The position numbers and the translations under genes were made by a program. From the NCBI GenBank assembly GCA_034005635.1, contig JAVEUJ010000072.1, positions 1 through 12,205 of the forward strand: 12,205 nt of DNA, given 5' to 3'. Under the pieces are notes generated by a model. The model made no database searches. It was not told where the DNA came from and saw only the letters and a list, made by a program, of their open reading frames with translations. The number at the start of each line of letters is the position of its first letter. Position 1 is the stretch's first letter. Positions 6,832 to 12,166 of the stretch are shown piece by piece. This DNA comes from JAAZFE01 sp034005635 (GTDB lineage Bacteria; Verrucomicrobiota; Kiritimatiellia; CAIQIC01; Lenti-01).

Positions 6832-8348
6832 ACCGCGCGCTGGTGGCATTCCGAAATGTAGAGGTGCAACCCGCCGACCAAATCCCGGTGTTGGGCATGG
6901 ACGACTTCCGCGCCATAATTCTGGACGCGGTGAAGTCGGGCGCGCGCCTGGCGGCCTTCTACGGTGAGCCGTTGGCAGAGGGCGCGGTGCGCCTGGTGGG
7001 GGTGTTGGCCGACGATCAGGCTGGCGAGTGGCGTGTGCTGGCCACTGAACCGGGAGATGGCTATCCCGCCCTGACTCCCGACTGTCCGCAGGCGGGTGCC
7101 TTCGAGCGGGAAATTGCTGAGCAATGGGGCGTGACGCCACAGGGGCATCCGTGGCTGAAACCGCTGCGTTTCCAGCGGTCCTATCGCGCGGGGCACGACG
7201 CCTGGGGGCGGACGAGCACCACCGCTCCGGTGCCGTCCGTGATGGACTTTTTTCGGGTGGATGGCCCGGGCATCCACGAAGTCGCTGTAGGGCCGGTACA
7301 CGCAGGCATCATCGAGCCCGGCCATTTTCGCTTCCAGTGCCACGGTGAGCAGGTATTGCACTTGGAGATATCGCTGGGCTATCAGCATCGCGGCATCGAG
7401 CGTGCGCTGCTGGGCGGTCCGCATCCGCGCACCATCCACCATATGGAAACTCTGGCGGGCGACACGACGATTGGCCATGCCCTAACCTATTGCCAGGCCG
7501 TCGAAGCCCTGGCCGACTGCCATGTGCCGCCCCGCGCGCAGGCGTTGCGCGCAATCGCCTTGGAACTCGAGCGGTTGGCAAATCATACCGGCGACTTGGG
7601 CGCGATGGCGGGCGATGTGGGCTACCTGCCAACAGCCTCATTCTGCGGACGCTTGCGGGGCGATTTTCTCAATCAGTCGGCGCTGCTGTGCGGCAGCCGC
7701 TTCGGGCGCGGTATGGTGCGACCGGGCGGAACGGCCTTCGATGTGGATACGGCGCGCGTTGAAGAGCTGCAGCAGCGGCTGGCGGCGACGTTCCGCGATG
7801 TGGCCGGTGCGGTGGAACTAATGTTGGAGATGCCCTCGGTACTGGCCCGCTTCGAGAATACCGGGCTGGTGTCGTTGGCACTGGCCGAGGAACTAGGGAT
7901 GGTCGGCCCGGCGGCGCGCGCCAGCGGCTGCACCCGGGATGCGCGGCGGGATTATCCATCGGGAGCCTATGTCCAGACGCCTATGCCGGTTGCCACAGCC
8001 GAGACCGGCGATGTGCTGGCACGGGCCACGGTGCGCTGGGAAGAAATCCAGCACTCGGTCCATTTCATTCGTGAGCAGTTGGCGGCACTGCCAGCCGGTC
8101 CGGTGCGCGTGGATTGCGGGGCCCTGGCACCAGCGTCACGAGTGGTGTCGGTTCACGAAGGCTGGCGCGGAGAGATCGTGCATGTGGCCACCACGGATGC
8201 CCATGGCCGCTTTGCGCGCTACAAAGTAGTAGATCCCTCCTTTCACAACTGGATGGGCTTGGCCATGGCGCTGCGCGGTCAGGAAATTTCCGATTTTCCG
8301 CTCTGCAACAAGAGCTTCAACCTTTCTTACTGCGGGCATGACCTATGA
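6828..8348 (+). CDS. hyfG: Ehr large subunit: NuoC-NuoD/HyfG-like, lacking [NiFe] cysteines
   Basis: A 506-residue cytoplasmic subunit fusing a NuoC-like domain (about 1-140) to a NuoD/hydrogenase large-subunit domain (about 145-506). The second domain is clear from GPVHAGIIEPGHFRF (155-169), LGYQHRGIERALLG (183-196) and LELERLANHTGDLGAMAGDVG (245-265). In true group 4 hydrogenases a CGxC follows in an (I)CGDCGxAH-type segment. Here it reads LAGDTTIGH (209-217), so the ligands are Ala210 and Thr213. The C-terminal DPCxxC is replaced by KSFNLSYCGHDL (495-506), with one Cys only. The protein therefore should not bind a standard [NiFe] centre. No C-terminal tail exists for maturation-protease removal, as in Ehr-type proteins. 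I chose the start at 6828: GGAGG at 6817-6821 is six bases upstream and ATGA overlaps the hyfF stop. An open frame back to 6717 lies wholly inside hyfF. Its electron acceptor is unknown. Confidence 0.87.
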   Translation: MNRALVAFRNVEVQPADQIPVLGMDDFRAIILDAVKSGARLAAFYGEPLAEGAVRLVGVLADDQAGEWRVLATEPGDGYPALTPDCPQAGAFEREIAEQWGVTPQGHPWLKPLRFQRSYRAGHDAWGRTSTTAPVPSVMDFFRVDGPGIHEVAVGPVHAGIIEPGHFRFQCHGEQVLHLEISLGYQHRGIERALLGGPHPRTIHHMETLAGDTTIGHALTYCQAVEALADCHVPPRAQALRAIALELERLANHTGDLGAMAGDVGYLPTASFCGRLRGDFLNQSALLCGSRFGRGMVRPGGTAFDVDTARVEELQQRLAATFRDVAGAVELMLEMPSVLARFENTGLVSLALAEELGMVGPAARASGCTRDARRDYPSGAYVQTPMPVATAETGDVLARATVRWEEIQHSVHFIREQLAALPAGPVRVDCGALAPASRVVSVHEGWRGEIVHVATTDAHGRFARYKVVDPSFHNWMGLAMALRGQEISDFPLCNKSFNLSYCGHDL

Positions 8349-9112
8349 TCCGAGCCTTATACGAACGTCTACGCCAACGCTACCGCACGGTGGGCTATCC
8401 CGCGCAACCGCCGGTCCTCCCTGACCGCTTTCGGGGGTTGCCGGAATGGCGGGCCGATGCCTGCCCGGACGACTGTGCGGCGTGCGTCGCGGCCTGCCCA
8501 GTGGGTGCAATCGTACGAGAGCAGGGTACGGTGCGCATCGATCTGGGCCGCTGCCTCTTCTGCGGAGATTGCGCTGCGGCCTGTCCGCACGACGCGCTGC
8601 AGTTTACGCGTGACCATCGACTGGCGGCGCGGCAGCGCGATGACCTCTGGCTGGACGGTCGCGAGCGTAAGCTAGCCGCTGCGCTTGACGGTGAGATGAA
8701 GCGCCTCTTTGGACGCTCACTCAAACTGCGGCAGGTCAGCGCCGGTGGCTGCAATGCCTGCGAAGCCGATATCAATGTGCTTGGGACGATCGTGTTTGAC
8801 CTCGGGCGTTTTGGTATTCAATTTGTGGCCTCGCCACGGCACGCGGATGGTCTACTCATCACCGGGCCCGTGACAGAGAACATGGAGCTGGCGCTGAAAA
8901 AAACCTACGACGCACTGCCGGAGCCGCGACTGGTGATTGCGGTGGGCGCGTGTGCGATTTCAGGCGGGCCCTATGCGGGGCGTCCCGAGGTTCGCAATGG
9001 CGCAGATGCCATTGTGCCAGTGAATCTCTATATCCCCGGCTGTCCACCGCAGCCCATCACGATCCTCGATGGCCTGTTGCGCCTGCTGGGGCGGCTTCCG
9101 CCTGGCGCATAA
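8345..9112 (+). CDS. hyfI: Ehr small subunit: ferredoxin (HyfH/NuoI) fused to HyfI/NuoB-like domain
   Basis: A 255-residue electron-transfer subunit of the peripheral arm. Residues 36-85 form a 2x[4Fe-4S] ferredoxin domain: Cys40, 44, 47 and 51-Pro for one site, and Cys70, 73, 76 and 80-Pro for the other. Residues 125-250 are NuoB/HyfI-like, with GGCNAC (Cys136, Cys139), GACAISGG (Cys203) and IPGCPP (Cys233), the four ligands of the proximal or N2-type cluster. All twelve expected cysteines are present, so three clusters can be assembled. The first ferredoxin site has an extra residue (C-x3-C instead of C-x2-C). In E. coli hyf the two domains are separate genes, hyfH and hyfI; here they are one polypeptide. 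The start overlaps the hyfG stop as ATGA, with only a weak upstream GGGC, which suggests coupled translation. It is the last gene of the operon. No dehydrogenase or electron-donor gene follows. Confidence 0.88.
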   Translation: MIRALYERLRQRYRTVGYPAQPPVLPDRFRGLPEWRADACPDDCAACVAACPVGAIVREQGTVRIDLGRCLFCGDCAAACPHDALQFTRDHRLAARQRDDLWLDGRERKLAAALDGEMKRLFGRSLKLRQVSAGGCNACEADINVLGTIVFDLGRFGIQFVASPRHADGLLITGPVTENMELALKKTYDALPEPRLVIAVGACAISGGPYAGRPEVRNGADAIVPVNLYIPGCPPQPITILDGLLRLLGRLPPGA

Positions 9113-9121
9113 CGTTTCGGT

Positions 9122-9236
9122 TTTGGAGTGCACGGGCAGCGCCGCGCTTTCCCATGCCGCGATCCGCCTTCGCCAAGGCTACGGCGGACTAGCATGTCGC
9201 GGCTTCCAGAGCGCCATCATGCCGCCGCACTCCAAA
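9122..9236. repeat. Palindromic MITE-like element with TTTGGAGTGC arms
   Basis: The ends TTTGGAGTGC (9122-9131) and GCACTCCAAA (9227-9236) are perfect 10-base inverted repeats. Inward, GCGCT and GCCGCGA on the left arm have inverted partners on the right arm (TCGCGGC at 9197-9203 and AGCGC at 9210-9214). The centre is another hairpin: TCCGCC (9163-9168) with GGCGGA (9183-9188), enclosing GCC-AA-GGC. No transposase is present. The end motif resembles a family of extragenic palindromes I know from Verrucomicrobia and Kiritimatiellota genomes. It begins 9 bases after the hyfI stop, so it may also end or stabilise the operon transcript. Confidence 0.6.
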
Positions 9237-9364
9237 TCGGGCCAAGGCGCTCTGCCGTGTTGCCCGTGGCCGTTTCCAGATACTCGGATGCCAGCGGCAG
9301 AACCAGCGGTACACCGGCCAATATCAATGGGGCTCTAACTCTGTTTCGGAGCATTTATGTTGAA

Positions 9365-9388
9365 AACCGCTTATAATAATAAGCGGTT
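9365..9388. repeat. AT-cored palindrome, copy 1
   Basis: Ten-base arms AACCGCTTAT (9365-9374) and ATAAGCGGTT (9379-9388) flank AATA. The arms are identical to those of the second palindrome 89 bases downstream. Read on the minus strand, the stem is followed by TTTT, so a hairpin terminator for argD is possible. Two identical symmetric sites could equally be operators or element ends. Confidence 0.65.
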
Positions 9389-9448
9389 GATCAAATTAGG
9401 AAATACAAAACAGTAGAAGAGTTAATTCTCTGCTGGATAGGCGGTAAG

Positions 9449-9478
9449 TCAAAAACCGCTTATTATAATAAGCGGTTT
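9449..9478 (-). terminator. Possible intrinsic terminator of argBD
   Basis: On the minus strand, about 50 bases past the argD stop, the transcript would fold the copy 2 palindrome and then run into GCGGTTTTTGAC, giving five U residues after the stem. The stem centre is AT-rich, which weakens it as a terminator. Copy 1 beyond it, also followed by four U residues, could act as a backup. Confidence 0.35.
9453..9478. repeat. Perfect 26-bp palindrome, copy 2
   Basis: The half-site AAACCGCTTATTA (9453-9465) is followed directly by its exact reverse complement, TAATAAGCGGTTT (9466-9478). Such strict symmetry with no loop is more typical of a dimeric protein-binding site or element end than of an optimised terminator hairpin. 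It shares the ten-base arms of copy 1. Confidence 0.7.
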
Positions 9479-9528
9479 AAATTATTGAATAACCGAACTG
9501 GCGGCAAAGGATACGGGCAGTGGCGCGG

Positions 9529-10713
9529 CTATGACGCCGATGCAGATAGCGCGCGGTCGAGATGTTCGAGGGCCTGCTGGATATGGTCTGCCGTAACGAT
9601 CAGGGGGGGAACAAAGCGCAGGACAGTGTCGCCGGTGGCAATGCACAGCAGGCCGTTCTCGCGCAGTTTGGTTTCGACGGGCTTGGCAGGGATGGAGAGC
9701 ACGACGCCAATCATCAGTCCCAGACCGCGCACGGTTTGGATACAGGAATGCTTGCGTGCCAAGGCGTTCAACCCCTCCATAAACAGAGCGCCCATGCGCA
9801 CGGCATTTTCGATCAGGTGTTCCTTTTCGATAGTATCGAGTACGGCGAGGGCCGCAGCGCTGGCCAGTGGGGTGCCGCCGAAGGTGCTGGCGTGGTTACC
9901 GGGCTGGAATACATTGGACAATTCCGGGGTCACGGCGACGGCACCGATCGGGAATCCGCCGCCGAGGGCTTTGGCCATCGAGAAACCGTCGGGGCGTACG
10001 CCATAATGCTGGAACCCAAACCACTTGCCGGTGCGGCCCATGCCACACTGGACTTCGTCAAATAGAAGCAGGAGATTCTTTTCATCGCACAGGGCGCGCA
10101 GGCCGGCAATGAAGGCAGGATCGGCGGGAACAACGCCGCCTTCACCCTGAACGGCTTCGCACAGGATGGCGACAGTAGCGGGGGTGACGGCGGCGCGCAC
10201 GGTGTCAAGATTGTTAAATTCGGCGTAGGCGAAGCCGGGCATGAGCGGTTCGAAGCCCTTCTGGTACTTCGTCTGGCCGGTGGCGGTCATGGTGGCCAGC
10301 GTCCGTCCATGAAACGAGTTCTTCATGGTGATGATTTCATAGCGGCCACTCTGGGAGCCCCACTTACGGGCCAGCTTGAAGAGGGCTTCATTGGCTTCCG
10401 CGCCGGAGTTACAAAAGAAAATCTTGCCGCCGAGGGTTAGGTTGGAGAGCCGCTGGGCCAGCCGGGGCTGGACTAGATTATGAAAGAGATTGGAGCAGTG
10501 CATCAGGGTGGCGGCCTGCTGCTGGATGGCAGCTACGACGGCCGGATGGCAATGGCCCGTATTACACACGGCGATGCCCGCCATGAAATCGAGATACTCG
10601 CGTCCGGTGTCGTCCCAGAGATGGACGCCAGATCCGCGCACCAGGGTCATCCCTGGGGCGTAGGTGGGCATAACGTATTGTTGGTGAAGAGTTGGGGAAT
10701 CAGAGGCTGTCAT
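9529..10713 (-). CDS. argD: Acetylornithine aminotransferase (ArgD)
   Basis: This cytosolic class-III PLP aminotransferase converts N-acetylglutamate semialdehyde and glutamate to N-acetylornithine and 2-oxoglutarate, the fourth arginine step. Many homologues also act in lysine synthesis. The 394-residue product has normal family length. Marks: YLDFMAGIAVCNTGHCHP (40-57); FFCNSGAEANEALFKLAR (99-116), the phosphate-binding segment; SFHGRTLATMTATGQ (133-147); CEAVQGEGG (185-193); LLLFDEVQCGMGRTGK (215-230) with Asp219 contacting the PLP ring nitrogen; and FSMAKALGGGFPIGA (244-258) with Lys248 as the Schiff-base lysine. A longer in-frame ORF reaches back to 10869, but those residues are antisense-like sequence inside argB. 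The ATG at 10711-10713 has GGAG seven bases before it and overlaps the argB end by 14 bases, so I use it. It is the downstream gene of an argB-argD operon. Confidence 0.93.
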   Translation of the reverse strand: MTASDSPTLHQQYVMPTYAPGMTLVRGSGVHLWDDTGREYLDFMAGIAVCNTGHCHPAVVAAIQQQAATLMHCSNLFHNLVQPRLAQRLSNLTLGGKIFFCNSGAEANEALFKLARKWGSQSGRYEIITMKNSFHGRTLATMTATGQTKYQKGFEPLMPGFAYAEFNNLDTVRAAVTPATVAILCEAVQGEGGVVPADPAFIAGLRALCDEKNLLLLFDEVQCGMGRTGKWFGFQHYGVRPDGFSMAKALGGGFPIGAVAVTPELSNVFQPGNHASTFGGTPLASAAALAVLDTIEKEHLIENAVRMGALFMEGLNALARKHSCIQTVRGLGLMIGVVLSIPAKPVETKLRENGLLCIATGDTVLRFVPPLIVTADHIQQALEHLDRALSASAS

Positions 10714-11581
10714 TGACGATCTCCGTACCGATACCTTTATCGGTGAACAGTTCAAGGAGCAGAGAGTGCGGCAGCGCCGCGTCGATGATGTGAGTTTTGC
10801 GTACGCCGGCCTTGAGAGCCTTGAGTGCGCCCCCGATTTTAGGCAGCATACCGCCACCAATGACGCCACGGCTGACGAGGTCTTCGACTTCGGAAAGTCG
10901 CAGGGTGCTCATTAGCGATGTGCGATCGCTGGGATTGGACAGAAGTCCGGGGACATCAGACAAGAAAACCAATTTACGCGCCTGCAGTCGCTCAGCGAGT
11001 CCCGCCGCGGCGGCATCGGCATTAATGTTATAGGTGCGTTGGTCGGCATCAGCGCCCAGGGGGGTTATGACGGGGGTAATGTCGGCCTCAAGGTAGGCCT
11101 TGACCGGCAGCACATCCACGTTGGTGATCGCGCCAACAAAGCCCCAGTCGAGCGTCTGGCCGCTATCAGGGTCTTCCGCGGTATGTTTATGGGCCGAGAT
11201 GATGTCCTCGCCATGAATGCCGCGCGCCTTGCAACCCAATTCGTTAAGGGTGCTGACCAAGTGGGGGTTCACCTCGCGGTTCAACACCTGCTCGACAACT
11301 TTCATGGTCGCGGTATCGGTGACCCGCAGGCCTTGTAGAAAAGTGGCCTGCAAGCCCTGCTGCTTCAAACGCATGTTGATGGATTTGCCGCCCCCATGGA
11401 CGATGACGGGGCGCATGCCCACGCAGCTCATGAAGGCAATATCTTCAAGGATACCCCGCACAAGGTCGGGGTTGTCCATGGCCGAGCCGCCAAATTTGAC
11501 GACAATGATTTCACCGCGGAATCGCTGAATGTGCGGCAGGGCTTCGATTAGCACGTTGGCTTTTTGGATGACATGTTTCAT
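10700..11581 (-). CDS. argB: Acetylglutamate kinase (ArgB)
   Basis: This cytosolic enzyme phosphorylates N-acetylglutamate with ATP, the second and usually controlled step of bacterial arginine synthesis. The 293-residue protein shows VVKFGGSAM (27-35) with Lys29; IVHGGGKSIN (60-69); LRVTD (85-89) with Arg86; NINADAAA (185-192); VFLSDVPGLL (205-214); and GGGMLPKI (242-249) with Lys248. The N-terminal helix before the core (ANVLIEALPHIQRF, 8-21) and the C-terminal GIGTEI (283-288) are features of hexameric, arginine-inhibited kinases, so feedback control by arginine is likely. The usual IDGR(I/V)PH before the last helix is IDAALPH here (266-272). No strong Shine-Dalgarno precedes the ATG at 11581; the upstream sequence on the minus strand is AAATTGCTACT. 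argD follows with a 14-base overlap. Confidence 0.93.
   Translation of the reverse strand: MKHVIQKANVLIEALPHIQRFRGEIIVVKFGGSAMDNPDLVRGILEDIAFMSCVGMRPVIVHGGGKSINMRLKQQGLQATFLQGLRVTDTATMKVVEQVLNREVNPHLVSTLNELGCKARGIHGEDIISAHKHTAEDPDSGQTLDWGFVGAITNVDVLPVKAYLEADITPVITPLGADADQRTYNINADAAAAGLAERLQARKLVFLSDVPGLLSNPSDRTSLMSTLRLSEVEDLVSRGVIGGGMLPKIGGALKALKAGVRKTHIIDAALPHSLLLELFTDKGIGTEIVNDSL
10721..10724 (-). promoter_or_regulatory. Shine-Dalgarno of argD inside argB
   Basis: Read on the minus strand, GGAG is followed by seven bases and then the ATG at 10713-10711. This is the only good ribosome-binding site near the 5' part of the argD frame. It fixes the start within the last codons of argB, consistent with coupled translation of the two genes. 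Confidence 0.7.
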
Positions 11582-11608
11582 AGTAGCAATTTAACAGTAT
11601 CGGCCACT

Positions 11609-11641
11609 CCCGCCTGCGGGGAAAGGAAAAAAAGGTTTTTT
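11609..11641. promoter_or_regulatory. argB leader: GC hairpin and A-run/T-run
   Basis: CCCGC-CT-GCGGG (11609-11620) is a short perfect hairpin 28 bases from the argB start. Next to it, seven A residues, GG and six T residues (11627-11641) make a second AT-only symmetric stretch. Their order in the argB leader could influence transcription or be part of a repeat. I see no attenuator-like ORF rich in Arg codons and no clear promoter boxes. Confidence 0.3.
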
Positions 11642-11657
11642 CAGCATGGACTGGATG

Positions 11658-11674
11658 TTTTCCACACTGGAAAA
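11658..11674. promoter_or_regulatory. TTTTCCA-CAC-TGGAAAA inverted repeat upstream of argB
   Basis: Seven-base perfect arms TTTTCCA (11658-11664) and TGGAAAA (11668-11674) flank CAC, about 80 bases upstream of the argB start. The core TTTCCA/TGGAAA is the same as in the repeat upstream of folB at 11-27. The position in front of an operon fits an operator, but similar inverted repeats are also scattered between genes in PVC genomes. Confidence 0.45.
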
Positions 11675-11682
11675 GAGAAAAA

Positions 11683-11900
11683 TGAATCTGAGCCCCAGAA
11701 CTCATGAGAAGCCGGATAAGTCAGACTCACGACAAGACACGGCGCGGCATAGCCGCAACCAAGGGGATTAAAGCCACCACGGATTACACCGATTTCACAG
11801 ATGGGTAAAGGAGGGAAAAGAAGAAACTGAATCTGAACTCAAGAACTCAGGAATAGATCAATCAGCCGGATTCACGCCAAGGCGCAGAGGCGCAAAGGGG
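11683..11900. repeat. Two diverged copies of a composite extragenic repeat
   Basis: Copy A (11683-11707) and copy B (11828-11852) begin TGAATCTGA and match at 21 of 25 positions, 145 bases apart, both preceded by an A/G-rich run. Both are followed by GCCGGAT and TCACG.CAAG segments. Copy A ends in a GCGGC-ATA-GCCGC hairpin (11744-11756). Copy B ends in CGCAGAGGCGCAAAG (about 11883-11897). Between them lies CCACGGATTACACCGATTTC (from 11778). These phrases recall dispersed repeats of Verrucomicrobia- and Kiritimatiellota-like genomes. Confidence 0.55.
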
Positions 11901-11956
11901 GAAACAATATTCAATAAGGAACGTTAAATTTTCAAGGTTTCTGGAGGGGCTACCTG

Positions 11957-11970
11957 TCCGCCGTGGCGGA
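11957..11970. repeat. TCCGCC-GT-GGCGGA hairpin
   Basis: Perfect six-base arms around GT. The same TCCGCC/GGCGGA arms form the centre of the element at 9122-9236 (9163-9168 and 9183-9188), so this may be a decayed relative of that element's core. Confidence 0.45.
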
Positions 11971-12015
11971 ACCTCCGTGTTGCCCGGGATCGGGGATCCG
12001 AATAGCCAAAACCGC

Positions 12016-12033
12016 CACGGATGGACACGGATG
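12016..12033 (+). repeat. CACGGATG direct duplicate
   Basis: CACGGATG occurs twice, separated by GA. The phrase is related to the CACGGATTACACCG repeat at about 11779 and is probably another fragment of the same dispersed repeat family. Confidence 0.4.
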
Positions 12034-12166
12034 AGGGAACGTGGGGAAAGTAGAAGTTGAGTGGTAACCCATATTAAATGTTCAAGGCAGCGGAAAACAG
12101 GAAAGTTGGCGCTGCAATTTATGCTGCGTTATCCATTGTCAAAATAAGAGTTATAGAGATAGTGGC

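Larger units (their letters stand above)
9113..9528. other. Convergent intergenic region between the Ehr operon and argD
   Basis: This 416-base stretch lies between two converging operons and carries no convincing gene. It holds a 115-bp element with TTTGGAGTGC/GCACTCCAAA ends (9122-9236), a GC-rich stretch I cannot assign (9237-9350), then an AT-rich patch with two near-identical palindromes (9365-9388 and 9453-9478). Base composition changes sharply at about 9355, from GC-rich to strongly AT-rich, which suggests insertion of foreign or mobile sequence. Confidence 0.6.
11582..12166. other. Repeat-rich non-coding region upstream of argB
   Basis: About 585 bases with no supportable complete gene. 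Recognisable pieces are the argB leader hairpins, the TTTTCCA inverted repeat, two copies of a composite repeat (11683-11707 and 11828-11852 with trailing sequence), a CACGGATTACACC-type repeat (11774-11804), a TCCGCC-GT-GGCGGA hairpin (11957-11970) and a CACGGATG duplicate (12016-12033). It reads as layered remnants of dispersed repeats. A short 64-residue minus-strand frame here (11511-11705) overlaps argB and lacks any protein-like features. Confidence 0.6.

Noticed and set aside
1803..9112. Call of an active group 4 [NiFe] hydrogenase or formate hydrogenlyase
   Set aside because: The large subunit lacks both CxxC ligand pairs, and neither maturation nor formate dehydrogenase genes accompany the operon.
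9452..9479. CRISPR-like array from the repeated palindromes
   Set aside because: Only two units, fully self-complementary, with one intervening segment and no cas genes nearby.
9485..10065. Plus-strand frames of 167-173 codons opposite argD
   Set aside because: They are antisense to a well-conserved aminotransferase and show no domain.
10714..10869. Longer argD frame beginning at 10869
   Set aside because: The extra 52 residues are another frame of argB and resemble no aminotransferase. The ATG at 10713 has a well-placed GGAG.
12136..12157. TTGTCA and TATAGA as a promoter for the right-edge frame
   Set aside because: The boxes are only 10 bases apart, too close for a sigma70 promoter.
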